From positions 97,508 through 161,507 of the forward strand of contig NZ_JAMHFY010000012.1 in NCBI RefSeq assembly GCF_023897015.1: a stretch of DNA of 64,000 nucleotides. Reading direction: 5' to 3'. Position numbers and translations under genes: made by a program. The notes under the pieces were generated by a model. The model saw only the letters and a list, made by a program, of their open reading frames with translations, made no database searches and was not told the DNA's origin. This document shows positions 16,842 through 25,300 of this stretch, piece by piece. Positions within the stretch are counted from its first letter, which is position 1, and every line of letters starts with the position of its first letter. The DNA comes from Desulfosporosinus nitroreducens (lineage in GTDB: Bacteria > Bacillota > Desulfitobacteriia > Desulfitobacteriales > Desulfitobacteriaceae).

Positions 16842-17042
16842 ATGAAGCCGACTTTTCAGCTGACCCAGTATGGTGTGATATTTGTAACTGTAATCTGTAT
16901 TTATCTACTCCAATATCAGTTGAACTTAAGGAAGCGCTTGAATCTGATCTATAAAGTCGTGAACAAACTCGTTAATCAATATAATATTAAATTCCCTTCG
17001 GAGAAACCTATTTACAAAGAAGATTCTAATAGCAGAATTTGA
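16842..17042 (+). CDS. Possible small single-pass membrane protein
   Basis: 66 residues: a hydrophobic segment YGVIFVTVICIYLLQYQL near residues 9-26, then a basic cytoplasmic tail. No clear ribosome binding site precedes the ATG and no family is recognised, so this may be spurious. It fits the gap between two repeats and the direction of its neighbours. Confidence 0.4.
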   Translation: MKPTFQLTQYGVIFVTVICIYLLQYQLNLRKRLNLIYKVVNKLVNQYNIKFPSEKPIYKEDSNSRI

Positions 17043-17126
17043 TGATCAGTAGACTTAGACTTATTTACAGGAGGACCAGATTTACCGTGAGAAATTTATG
17101 CTTGTCTTTATGCGAAGCTGTACTTC

Positions 17127-17205
17127 GTCTAACAGTGTATCCTGAAATCTGAGAAAATATGGATGTGAATAGCAGGCTCTGGGAGGCCTCGGCACAGGAT
17201 TTTCT
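17127..17205. repeat. Palindromic repeat family B, diverged copy
   Basis: GTCTAAC at 17127-17133, then ATCCTG (17139-17144) pairing with CAGGAT (17195-17200) across a ~50-nt loop. Same architecture as the other copies but weaker similarity on the right. Confidence 0.45.
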
Positions 17206-17301
17206 ATGAAAGATGAGGAAGAATCACATGTCCATGCTGGGGATTAGAAAAAAATATTGTTCTAAGAGAACGTTTACCTGGTGCTGGGAGGAGGAATAAA
17301 T

Positions 17302-17658
17302 GTGGCGGGTAAAGTTAGGGTTCGACCAAGCAAATCTCAATCTTTAACAGGAATGATTGGGGGAGCAGTTTTTGTTTTTATCGGTTTTAGTCTAATAGAG
17401 CTCATTGGTACGTTTTCATTAATGTTTACTATTATGGGATTGGTCATCGGCGGCCTACACGCGTATAATTTCTTTAGCAATAGAGGTATGACATCTTGGG
17501 AAATAGAAGAAGATCCGATTCATGCTACCGCATATAGAGAAAGAGATTTCGAAACAAGTCTACGTAAGCTAAATAAACTTAAAGAAGATGGGCTAATTAG
17601 TGAAAATGAATTTGAGAAGAAACGTATAGAGATAATGAAATCAGAATGGTACGGGTAA
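17302..17658 (+). CDS. SHOCT-domain membrane protein
   Basis: 118 residues. Two hydrophobic segments (GMIGGAVFVFIGFSLIELI and FSLMFTIMGLVIGGLHAY) are followed by a cytoplasmic C-terminal helix pair LRKLNKLKEDGLISENEFEK, the SHOCT motif (short C-terminal oligomerisation domain). Start: GTG 17302 is 8 nt after GGAGGAG at 17287-17293; the upstream GTG at 17281 has no site. Function unknown. Confidence 0.75.
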   Translation: MAGKVRVRPSKSQSLTGMIGGAVFVFIGFSLIELIGTFSLMFTIMGLVIGGLHAYNFFSNRGMTSWEIEEDPIHATAYRERDFETSLRKLNKLKEDGLISENEFEKKRIEIMKSEWYG

Positions 17659-17863
17659 ACGAGCAAATTGGATGGCGTTCTAGAAGTCGACCCTATAGGA
17701 GAATCAAGAATACTGACGGTGAAAACGAGCCGATCAAGGTTTCATTAGGCGGTTGGCTTTCTGCATGTTGAGGATTTCAAAGCTTTTCACAAGGTAATTA
17801 TTGATTAATGTGATTGTAGGATATTGCGAAATAAGGTAATAACCTCTACGAGGAGTCGGATAA

Positions 17864-18658
17864 ATGATTTTTATATATGAATATGTAGAACAGGTAGAAG
17901 AACTTTTCAAAAAGCTACCTGTATCGAAAAATAACAAGAAAGTAAAAGAAGCTATCCTTGCAGAAATAGTAAATGATTATTATGAGTTAAAAAAAGAAAA
18001 TATGGATGAAGAGCATATTAAAATATTTAAGGAAAAGCATGAATGGATTGAGAATCTGAATTTTAATGATGCAATGATGTTTGGAGTGTCAATTGATGGA
18101 ATGACCTTATCAGAGGGAGTTGAATTTGATACAAGCGGTCAAGGGTGTAAATCTGATAGGAATTATCAGCTCTTGGAGGAACTTTGTGATATTTCATTAT
18201 GCTATGAAAGGAGAAAAGAGGATTTTGAATTTAATTGTTCAGTAAAGTTTGTTATTTTTGCTTTAGATAAATGTAGGGATTATTTTGGTTCAATAGAAGG
18301 TTATTGTAATATAGAAGAATTAGATGTACCAATTGGATATGTTCGGAGAGATGGATACTATGGTAGAATTGCTAATAACTTCAAAGATTTCTTGGAATTA
18401 GCAGTGTTTTATCCATATTGGAATAAAGTTATCAAATTAGAGCGTATGAGAATTGAATATTCATTAGATAAATTAGAGCAAGAATGGATAATAAACATAC
18501 CAGATTTTTATAAAAAACAAAAAGAGCTTTCAGATGTTTTAAAGTTAAATAGAAATGAGAAGTCTATAGCAACTTTATTTGATAATTTAAGAATGGAGTC
18601 TGATTTTTTTGTTTGTGATATAAATGATGATTACAACAATTATAGGAAGCTTTTATAG
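17864..18658 (+). CDS. Hypothetical protein, possibly SMI1/KNR4 (SUKH)-like
   Basis: 264 soluble residues with very AT-rich codon use compared with the glycogen or purine genes. The stretch CNIEELDVPIGYVRRDGYYG followed by RIANNFKDFLELAVFYPYW (near 155-190) recalls the end of SUKH domains, which often serve as immunity proteins against polymorphic toxins, but the canonical N-terminal tryptophan motif is not evident. No toxin gene is adjacent. GAGGAGTCGGATAA precedes the ATG. The SUKH assignment is a guess from pattern. Confidence 0.5.
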   Translation: MIFIYEYVEQVEELFKKLPVSKNNKKVKEAILAEIVNDYYELKKENMDEEHIKIFKEKHEWIENLNFNDAMMFGVSIDGMTLSEGVEFDTSGQGCKSDRNYQLLEELCDISLCYERRKEDFEFNCSVKFVIFALDKCRDYFGSIEGYCNIEELDVPIGYVRRDGYYGRIANNFKDFLELAVFYPYWNKVIKLERMRIEYSLDKLEQEWIINIPDFYKKQKELSDVLKLNRNEKSIATLFDNLRMESDFFVCDINDDYNNYRKLL

Positions 18659-18785
18659 TATGGGTAATGAGTATAATCCTAGGTTATTTCGTATTCTTCT
18701 AATTTTGTTGATTGCGCGGTTCGAAGAGGAAGGTTTAAGGGAATCCTGTCATAGTCGTCTGCTAAATTAAAGGGCATGGCCCGCC

Positions 18786-18792
18786 GCCTAAC
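18786..18792. repeat. GCCTAAC motif in the 17.9/18.9 kb gap
   Basis: GCCGCCTAAC followed by the second copy of the 23-nt repeat and then GGCGTCGCAAAC. It shares the (G/C)YCTAAC and GGCGTCG words of repeat family B but no full palindrome is visible. Confidence 0.3.
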
Positions 18793-18810
18793 ATAGGGTT
18801 TTAAATATCG

Positions 18811-18833
18811 GAGAGAATATGAAAGTAGTAACC
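18811..18833. repeat. 23-nt exact direct repeat, copy 2
   Basis: Identical to 9250-9272. Here it lies between the possible SUKH gene and the DUF4180 gene and is followed by CCGGCGTCGC. Confidence 0.8.
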
Positions 18834-18921
18834 CCGGCGTCGCAAACAGCAAAACCTCAGTACGTTTAAAGAAACCGTCGAGGTATTGTTAAAAATAATA
18901 AGAAATTATTGGAGAAAAATC

Positions 18922-19299
18922 ATGAAAATTAAAATTTTGAAGGAAAACAAACTAGAAGTTGCTTTGGTAACAAGTGACGTGATCTTGTTAAAAGACGTTC
19001 AGTCAGCGCTAGACCTAATAGCAACAATTGGGTATGAAACAGGGTGTGACTTCATGATTTTGAATAAGACGGCAATATGTGAAGACTTTTTTGACCTAAG
19101 CACTAAGATGGCCGGAGACATTTTGCAAAAGTTTGTTAACTACCATATGAAGATTGCAATCTTAGGTGATTTTTCTTCCTATAAGAGCAAGAGTCTAAAA
19201 GATTTCATCGATGAATGTAACAAGGGAAAGCATATCTTCTTTTTAAATAATGAAAAGGAAGCGATTGAACGATTTGCCATGATTAACGCCGCCAACTAA
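18922..19299 (+). CDS. DUF4180 domain protein
   Basis: 125 residues matching DUF4180: VALVTSDVILLKDVQSALDLIA, then DFMILNKTAICEDFFDLSTK, VNYHMKIAILGDFSSYKSKS and a C-terminal NEKEAIERF. The fold resembles STAS-like small proteins; role unknown. Start ATG 18922 behind GGAG at 18911; the more upstream start has no ribosome binding site. Confidence 0.8.
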   Translation: MKIKILKENKLEVALVTSDVILLKDVQSALDLIATIGYETGCDFMILNKTAICEDFFDLSTKMAGDILQKFVNYHMKIAILGDFSSYKSKSLKDFIDECNKGKHIFFLNNEKEAIERFAMINAAN

Positions 19300-19531
19300 T
19301 GGAGATGTTCTGCTCCTGTTTATAAGAATTTATCGGAAGGGTGATAATATGCCTTCCAAAGATTTGCCATTTGATGGGCCTTAAAATGTCAAATAAAGAT
19401 GCCTGAAAGCAGGTTTTTTCAGGTTAATTGGTGAAAGTTACAAGGAGGTCAATATAACTGATGAGGAGAAGCCTAGGTTAATCTAATCATACTTTGTGTA
19501 GTTATTCACAGAAAGGAGTGGAAGGCTTGCA

Positions 19532-19636
19532 ATGAATACAAATGGAGGTTTTACAATGATTACACCAGTTAATGTGCTTAAAGCTTTAATTGCTGTGGCG
19601 GTTAATGACGTATCCCCAGCAGGAGGATTGATATGA
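19532..19636 (+). CDS. Possible 34-residue peptide, coupled to the next gene
   Basis: GAAAGGAGTGG precedes ATG 19532. The frame reads MNTNGGFTMITPVNVLKALI then AVAVNDVSPAGGLI and ends in a TGA that overlaps the next ATG (ATGA at 19633-19636). The spacing and overlap look like translational coupling. It could equally be a decayed N-terminus of a larger gene. Confidence 0.4.
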   Translation: MNTNGGFTMITPVNVLKALIAVAVNDVSPAGGLI

Positions 19637-20103
19637 AAAAAAGTTTGGTTTTAGGTGTAATAGGTTGTCTGCTAGTTTTAGTTTTCATTCTATACAAATC
19701 TGATGTTCCCTCTAAAATACCTAAAACTGTTGTGATGACTGGTAATCAAGATATCGAAACTGCCCTTGGATATTATAATTGGTTTGACAAGAATAAAGGC
19801 GGTAATACCGCTTTTGGAGAAATACCAGAAAATCTCGTTAAAGAACTGCAAACAGGTATAGTGAAAAATGGTGAAAGAGTTTACTTTGAATTTAAGACCT
19901 CCAAACCACCTAAACGTAACAACGTTTACTTAATCGTTCCAAATGAAAAAGAACCTCTTGAATTTGGAATGATTGAACAACCATTGGACGGGAATTCATT
20001 TATTGTTCATGGAGAAGGTGGGCAATACATTTATGTGCTGACGGGTTATTGGGATGATTCCCATCACATAGACTATGCTTTTAAAATCACTATTAACAAC
20101 TAA
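19633..20103 (+). CDS. Membrane-anchored hypothetical protein
   Basis: 156 residues. One N-terminal hydrophobic anchor (SLVLGVIGCLLVLVFILYK) and an exported domain with many strands (VYLIVPNEKEPLEFGMIE, SFIVHGEGGQYIYVLTGYW). GCAGGAGGATTGAT precedes the ATG. No family recognised; the domain looks like a small beta-sandwich. Confidence 0.65.
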   Translation: MKKSLVLGVIGCLLVLVFILYKSDVPSKIPKTVVMTGNQDIETALGYYNWFDKNKGGNTAFGEIPENLVKELQTGIVKNGERVYFEFKTSKPPKRNNVYLIVPNEKEPLEFGMIEQPLDGNSFIVHGEGGQYIYVLTGYWDDSHHIDYAFKITINN

Positions 20104-20173
20104 TAAGCATTCTTTCCTAATACCAAAGGCCAGTATTGCGAATCATTACCCAATTGGGAGAGGGGGTTAGAGT

Positions 20174-21241
20174 ATGCAGTATAGTTCAATGGTAATATAT
20201 TTCATGAGCGGAACAGGAAACTCTTACCGAGCGTCTACATGGATGGAAGAAGCAGCTAACAAAAAAGGGGTAACCTCAAAACTAGATCAGATCTCAAAAT
20301 CCTGTGAACAATTAGATTTGGAAGAAGTAGACTTGTTAGGAGTAGTTTTTCCTACGCATGGGTTTACAGCACCTTGGCAAGTGATTAGACATGCTTTGCG
20401 CCTGCCACATGGAAATAGAAAACATGCTTATGTCATAGCAACAAGAGCTGGGACTAGAATTGCGTCAATTCCGTTCCCAGGATTCGAAGGTACCGCAGGT
20501 TATCTCATTGCACTCATACTTTTTTTAAAGGGTTACATTGTTCGTGGTGTCATGGGGCTTGATATGCCATCTAACTGGATGTCTCTGCATTGGGGTTTAA
20601 ATCTCGAAAACTCGAGATTTATCATTCGTAGAGCAAGGGTAAAGACCAATCTTTTTATGAAAAGTATTTTAGAAGGAAAAAGAGTGTACAGGGGAATTAT
20701 ATGTTTATTTTTAGGATTGATACTGAGTCCTATTTCGATTGGTTATTTAGTCATAGGCCGATTTTTCCTATCAAAATTGTTTTTTGCTTCGGGAAATTGT
20801 ACAGGTTGCGGTTTATGTGCTAATAGTTGCCCAGTTCAGGCAATCAGAATGGTAGGAAGTAATAAGCCGCGTCCTTATTGGACATTTGCTTGTGAAAGTT
20901 GTATGAGATGTATGGGCTATTGCCCTAACAAAGCGGTTGAAGCAAGCCATTCATTTGCAATCATTTTATATTTCGTTGCCACATTACCAGTATCTTTTTA
21001 TGTATTAAATGAATTAGGAAAAATTATACCGATAGAACATTATCTTTTCTTATATAACGTTGTGCTTAATTATATTTACATATTGATTTCTTTTTTTGTT
21101 GCGTACCTTATTCTTTCAGTACTTATTAGAAATCCCTTTCTTAATAAGCTATGTACCTACACAACCTTCACCCACTTATATCGCAGGTATCACGAGCCTG
21201 ACACTTCGCTGATAGATATTTCAGAAAGAAAAAAAGATTGA
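20174..21241 (+). CDS. EFR1-family ferredoxin with flavodoxin-like domain and membrane tail
   Basis: A 355-residue fusion. Residues 1-~190 look like a flavodoxin fold: FMSGTGNSYRASTW binds the FMN phosphate. Two 4Fe-4S motifs follow near residues 209-250: CTGCGLCANSCPVQAI and CESCMRCMGYCPNKAV. The last ~90 residues contain two hydrophobic segments (FAIILYFVATLPVSFYVL and YNVVLNYIYILISFFVAYL), so the protein is probably membrane-bound. Such proteins move electrons between flavin and Fe-S centres; partner unknown. GGGAGAGGGGG precedes the ATG. Overlaps nothing; the next gene begins shortly after. Confidence 0.82.
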   Translation: MQYSSMVIYFMSGTGNSYRASTWMEEAANKKGVTSKLDQISKSCEQLDLEEVDLLGVVFPTHGFTAPWQVIRHALRLPHGNRKHAYVIATRAGTRIASIPFPGFEGTAGYLIALILFLKGYIVRGVMGLDMPSNWMSLHWGLNLENSRFIIRRARVKTNLFMKSILEGKRVYRGIICLFLGLILSPISIGYLVIGRFFLSKLFFASGNCTGCGLCANSCPVQAIRMVGSNKPRPYWTFACESCMRCMGYCPNKAVEASHSFAIILYFVATLPVSFYVLNELGKIIPIEHYLFLYNVVLNYIYILISFFVAYLILSVLIRNPFLNKLCTYTTFTHLYRRYHEPDTSLIDISERKKD

Positions 21242-21276
21242 CCAAGAGTGGTTGTAATTCAAAGAGGAGTGGGAAT

Positions 21277-21843
21277 TTGAAGAAAAAGATATTATTAATC
21301 ATTTCGATCATAATAACCATGTCAATTTGTAGTGGTTGTGGGCTGCTTACTCAAAAGGATAAAACTACGGATATTTCGGATTACAGTGAATATCTTGGAA
21401 CTGAAGGAAAGCATCCCAATGATATATTCCCCCAGAGCATCCCAATCTCGGCAGTAATTGAAGATTTTTGTTATTATTACTATAATTCATGGGACCCAAA
21501 TCATGTAGTCTATCTTGTATATTCCTGCAATGAGGAAGACTATGCTAAAGAAACAGAGAGACTGTCAAAATTGAATTCCTCCAGTGATTATCTTATATAT
21601 GGCGGAACAGGATTTAATTATCCAATCTGCGCAATTTTGGCTGACAGTTATAATGGTTATATTTATGCTTTGGCTGACAAAGACAATAATAGATTGATTT
21701 ATGTAGAAATTACTTTTTGTGATTATTTCAGCGACATAAACTATGAAGAAATAATTGATAAAGAATATCTTCCTAAAGGTTTCGATGCAAAACTGGGAAA
21801 TTCTACCCGACGAGCTTTCGAGAAGGGCGAGTTAAATAAATAA
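21277..21843 (+). CDS. Hypothetical lipoprotein
   Basis: 188 residues: KKKILLIISIIITMSICSGC gives a signal peptide with a Cys in an SGC context, so lipidation is likely. The mature domain is rich in Tyr and Asp and has a mixed fold (YLVYSCNEEDYAKETERL, ALADKDNNRLIYVEITF). Start: TTG 21277 behind AGAGGAGTGGG; an upstream in-frame TTG overlaps the previous stop and would bury the signal peptide. Probably cotranscribed with the EFR1 gene. Not recognised. Confidence 0.65.
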   Translation: MKKKILLIISIIITMSICSGCGLLTQKDKTTDISDYSEYLGTEGKHPNDIFPQSIPISAVIEDFCYYYYNSWDPNHVVYLVYSCNEEDYAKETERLSKLNSSSDYLIYGGTGFNYPICAILADSYNGYIYALADKDNNRLIYVEITFCDYFSDINYEEIIDKEYLPKGFDAKLGNSTRRAFEKGELNK

Positions 21844-21985
21844 GTATTAGGGGGAATAACACAGCCATTCTAGCGCGCAAAGGCCACACTATCCTTGGCG
21901 CGGATGAGAAAAAATCGGGTATTACATCGCATTTGTAAGAAAGTGCGAATTAGATAACATATTTTATGAGTGAGGTGTACTGTTA

Positions 21986-22516
21986 ATGAATGTTACTATA
22001 TCACCCATTGGGATAGGAATGGCAATGATTGTTGTAAGCAACTGCCTTATAAGTTTTGGTAAAAGTGATGTAAAGAAAAAATGCTATATCATATTATCGT
22101 CAATTCTTTCAATTGTTGGAATGTTAGGGATTATAACAACAAGATCACAGTTTATTTTAGGCTTAGATAAAAGCGCGAATAGACAACATCTTGACTCTGA
22201 CTTTGTATTATGGGCTACTACGAAATTTGATTTTTTTGCGGTCATTTCTATTATAGCGACTTGTTCAACTATCATATTTTTATTGTATCTTTTATTTGCG
22301 AATAAGAAGAACAAAAGCGGTTTCGTCTGGCGCAATTTTTCTGCTTTTGTTATCGTAATCATGGTAATTAATTTTTTTGCTGGAGCTTGGTATGGCTTTA
22401 GAACTATAAATGTATTATTTGATATAGCTTTTTATATAGCAACACTATCTATTTCAGAAATTTTTGCGTTATATATTCCTTTAATAGCAAAAAGAATTGT
22501 CACACTAAAAGAGTGA
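21986..22516 (+). CDS. Hypothetical multi-pass membrane protein
   Basis: 176 residues with about five hydrophobic segments (IGIGMAMIVVSNCLIS, IILSSILSIVGMLGIIT, FFAVISIIATCSTIIFLLYL, FSAFVIVIMVINFFAGAW, IAFYIATLSISEIFALYI). GAGTGAGGTG precedes the ATG. No signature or family recognised. Confidence 0.65.
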   Translation: MNVTISPIGIGMAMIVVSNCLISFGKSDVKKKCYIILSSILSIVGMLGIITTRSQFILGLDKSANRQHLDSDFVLWATTKFDFFAVISIIATCSTIIFLLYLLFANKKNKSGFVWRNFSAFVIVIMVINFFAGAWYGFRTINVLFDIAFYIATLSISEIFALYIPLIAKRIVTLKE

Positions 22517-22559
22517 GATTATGAGCATTATCCTTGGTATTGTCCGAAGGAATAGCTAC

Positions 22560-22612
22560 TCAGGTAGTTTGACGCTCCGTGAATGACTAAAACGTTAAAT
22601 TACGAATGAAAG
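22560..22612. repeat. Degenerate family B right end
   Basis: GACGCTCCGTGAATGACTAA followed by AACGTTAAATTACG parallels the right end of copy 2 (GGCGTCGGGAATCCCTAAAA then CGTTAT). No clear left arm. Confidence 0.3.
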
Positions 22613-22627
22613 AATGGATTTGAGGAT

Positions 22628-23239
22628 GTGGATTTTGATTTTTTAATTAAGGGTATAATTATTGGGTTCTCAATTGCTGCACCGGTTGGACCGATTGGAG
22701 TTCTTTGTATAAGGCGGACATTGACAGAGGGGAGATTATCTGGCTTTTTATCAGGATTAGGTGCTGCCACGGCTGATGCTACCTATGGAATGATCGCTGG
22801 TTTTGGCCTAGCAAGCATATCAAACTTTTTGATAGGGCAACAAATTTGGCTGAGGATTATTGGAGGACTTTTTCTTTTATATTTAGGAATTAAGATGTTT
22901 ATAACAAAACCTTCAGATGAGGCAGTATCTTCTAAACGACATGGACTAATAGGGAGTTATATTTCTACATTTTTTCTTACAATTGTAAACCCAATGACGA
23001 TCATTTCTTTTGCGGCTGTCTTTGCTGGATTGGGGATAGGCACAATTCAAACTGATTATTTTTCGTCGTTGATATTAGTGATGGGAGTATTTGTTGGATC
23101 AGGTTTATGGTGGTTGACTTTAAGTTCAACCGTTCATGTACTCGGAAAGAGATTTGACACTAAGAGGTTGCGATGGATAAATAAGGTCTCAGGAATAATA
23201 ATATTGATATTTGGTTTTATAGCCCTGGCGAGCAGCTGA
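22628..23239 (+). CDS. LysE family amino-acid exporter
   Basis: 203 residues, six hydrophobic segments. The N-terminal signature GFSIAAPVGPIGVLCIRRTL is the LysE/RhtB pattern (PVGPI/G followed by R-L), and FFLTIVNPMTIISFAAVFAG in the middle has the conserved NP. Substrate not predictable. GTG start behind TTTGAGGAT. The following gene is an amino-acid racemase, so the two might share a substrate group, although each seems to have its own leader. Confidence 0.85.
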   Translation: MDFDFLIKGIIIGFSIAAPVGPIGVLCIRRTLTEGRLSGFLSGLGAATADATYGMIAGFGLASISNFLIGQQIWLRIIGGLFLLYLGIKMFITKPSDEAVSSKRHGLIGSYISTFFLTIVNPMTIISFAAVFAGLGIGTIQTDYFSSLILVMGVFVGSGLWWLTLSSTVHVLGKRFDTKRLRWINKVSGIIILIFGFIALASS

Positions 23240-23334
23240 GGGCGCAACCCTATATATCGAAGGGTTTGTGAAACTTTGCCAAGAAAAATTCAGGTTCTAT
23301 TAAAGTCAAAATAAATAAACTGGAGGGGAAATCG

Positions 23335-24051
23335 ATGAAGACAATTGGATTAATCGGAGGGATGAGTTGGGAATCATCATCTGAATATTATCGAATTATT
23401 AATGAAGAAGTTAAGAACCGCCTTGGAGGTCTGCATTCGGCAAAATGCGTTCTATACAGCGTGGACTTCGAGGAAATAGAGATCTGTCAAAGGAATGGTG
23501 AATGGGGAAAAGCTGCGCAGATTCTAGCTAATGCTGCACGCAGCCTTGAGAAAGCAGGGGCAGACTTTATTGTTATTTGCACAAATACTATGCACAAAGT
23601 TGCTGATGATATTCAGGCAGGTATTAGTATTCCATTACTTCACATTGCGGATATCACTGCAGAACAAGTTCTATTGAATGGAATAAAAACAGTCGGACTG
23701 CTTGGAACCAGATACACAATGGAACAGGATTTTTACAAATCACGCCTAGAGAATCAAAGTATAAAGGTTTTAATTCCTAAGGAAACAGATAGAGAGATAG
23801 TCAACACTGTAATTTATAGAGAACTATGCCTGGGACAAATCATTGACTCATCAAGAGTCAGTTATAAAAGAATTATTGAAGATTTGATAAAGCAAGGTGC
23901 AGAGGGAATCATCCTTGGATGTACGGAAATTGGCTTATTAGTTAAATCAGAAGATTCGACTGTGCCGTTATATGATACGACCTTGATTCATGCAATAGGT
24001 GCGGTAAACTTTTCGCTTATTAATCTGGGTATTCTTTCAGGCGCTAAGTAA
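23335..24051 (+). CDS. Aspartate/glutamate racemase family protein
   Basis: 238 residues of the Asp/Glu/hydantoin racemase fold. GLIGGMSWESSSEYYRIINE is the standard N-terminus of the RacX/YgeA branch. The two catalytic cysteines are visible: VICTNTMHK near 82 and ILGCTEIGLL near 196. Interconverts L- and D-amino acids, without cofactor. GGAGGGGAAATCG precedes the ATG. Confidence 0.88.
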   Translation: MKTIGLIGGMSWESSSEYYRIINEEVKNRLGGLHSAKCVLYSVDFEEIEICQRNGEWGKAAQILANAARSLEKAGADFIVICTNTMHKVADDIQAGISIPLLHIADITAEQVLLNGIKTVGLLGTRYTMEQDFYKSRLENQSIKVLIPKETDREIVNTVIYRELCLGQIIDSSRVSYKRIIEDLIKQGAEGIILGCTEIGLLVKSEDSTVPLYDTTLIHAIGAVNFSLINLGILSGAK

Positions 24052-24124
24052 ATAGATTTCTATTTGGAGTTCTAGATACTAAAAGGTAATTATGATCAGG
24101 ACTGCTTTGTTGGGAGGCGAGGAA

Positions 24125-24388
24125 ATGTCTGATTTCGTAGAAGGTTTAAAGAGAGGCGCAAAAGCTTTTAAAAGTGCTTTAGGTCCCAGTCGATATGAAG
24201 CTGGGAATATCAAGGTCATCTGTCCCCATTGTCAAAATGATATTTTTGACGAGGGATCTGCTCAATTGAATACAGCAGGTGCTAGTTTATTGAACCTAGA
24301 TTGGCTAAATAAATCGGCAAAGATTCTAGAGTGTACTAAGTGTGGATTAATTCAATGGTTCGGAAAGTCTTTAGAGAAGATAAACTAG
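24125..24388 (+). CDS. Small zinc-ribbon protein
   Basis: 87 residues with CPHC near 37 and CTKC near 73, a four-Cys zinc-ribbon arrangement, and a predicted N-terminal helix (FVEGLKRGAKAFKSALG). Start ATG 24125 behind GGGAGGCGAGG; an upstream ATG at 24092 lacks a site. Similar stand-alone ribbons are common hypothetical proteins of Firmicutes; role unknown. Confidence 0.7.
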   Translation: MSDFVEGLKRGAKAFKSALGPSRYEAGNIKVICPHCQNDIFDEGSAQLNTAGASLLNLDWLNKSAKILECTKCGLIQWFGKSLEKIN

Positions 24389-24399
24389 GGTGTTAGCCG

Positions 24400-25008
24400 A
24401 TGTCCTATAATAAAGGGTTTGCGTACTTTGCAAAAATGAAAGCGGTTGTGTGTATGAAGGATAAAAAGATGGAGATTAGAAAAGCATCACTTGATGATGT
24501 TAAAAAAATCAGTTGTATTCATGCTTTAAGTTGGAAGTCTGCCTATAAGGGAATTATTCCACAAACGTACTTAGATGAGCTTAAAGAAGACTATTGGGTA
24601 TCAGCTTTTACAACTTGGATAAAAGATAATATTTTAACCGTCCAGCTTATTTCGGAAAACGGTAGTGCAGTTGGCTGTGTTGCTTATGGAAAGTCCAGAG
24701 ATAACTGTCTGCCAGATTGGGGTGAAATTGTCTCCATTTATCTGTTGCCGGAATACTTTGGCAAAGGATATGGTAGTAAATTGTTAAACAGTGCATTATT
24801 AGATTTAAAACAATCTGGCTATCAAAACATTTACTTATGGGTGCTTAAAAATAATCAGCGAGCAAGACATTTTTACGAAAAGTATGGGTTGCAATGCACC
24901 ACAGATGAGTGTGTTTGCGAAATTATGAGAAAAGAACTTATTGATATACGTTATATTATTTCTTTAACAGATCCGCAAAATGAGCACTTGAATATTTTTG
25001 GATATTAA
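24400..25008 (+). CDS. GNAT family N-acetyltransferase
   Basis: Up to 202 residues. IRKASLDDVKKISCIHALSW opens the fold, followed by SAYKGIIPQTYLDEL (a pattern of the PhiNOS/YuaI-like acetyltransferases), motif A VSIYLLPEYFGKGYGSKLLN and motif B RARHFYEKYGLQ. The true start is uncertain: ATG codons at 24400, 24454 and 24469 are in frame and none has a strong ribosome binding site; homology would favour 24454 or 24469. The C-terminal ~25 residues (DIRYIISLTDPQNEHLNIFG) extend beyond the usual end and may come from a fusion with the adjacent remnant. Confidence 0.8.
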   Translation: MSYNKGFAYFAKMKAVVCMKDKKMEIRKASLDDVKKISCIHALSWKSAYKGIIPQTYLDELKEDYWVSAFTTWIKDNILTVQLISENGSAVGCVAYGKSRDNCLPDWGEIVSIYLLPEYFGKGYGSKLLNSALLDLKQSGYQNIYLWVLKNNQRARHFYEKYGLQCTTDECVCEIMRKELIDIRYIISLTDPQNEHLNIFGY

Positions 25009-25009
25009 T

Positions 25010-25233
25010 AGTTCAAGAGATCATTTATTTGAAGAGATAGTTAGGGTTGGGAAAATTGAAGATGAAAATGAAAAACAAAAGCAATTAGATATACTTAAAA
25101 AAAATCAGAGAAGTTAATGAGCTTGCCTGAGGATGATATTTATCTCGTTGACTTAGATTTTCATTGGACGTATGTTGTTACGCATGAGAAAGAACAGTGT
25201 GGTCCATATTTCTTTAGAAATAATCGTAGATAA
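25010..25233 (+). pseudogene. Broken gene remnant with a DUF4275-like C-terminus
   Basis: Two short frames look like pieces of one protein. The first reads HLFEEIVRVGKIEDENEKQK and ends soon after at 25116. The second (ATG 25117 to TAA 25233) reads PEDDIYLVDLDFHWTYVVTH, EKEQCGPYFFRN. The DIYLVDxDFxWTYVxTHE...CGPYF pattern is what I recall from the end of DUF4275 proteins. A frameshift in the A-rich run around 25098-25110 separates them and no N-terminal part is present. Confidence 0.4.
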
Positions 25234-25300
25234 TTTCTAAGTTTAACGGATTCAAGAAGATATAAGAGAGAGGTCTATAAAAACAAAGGAGGAATGACCG

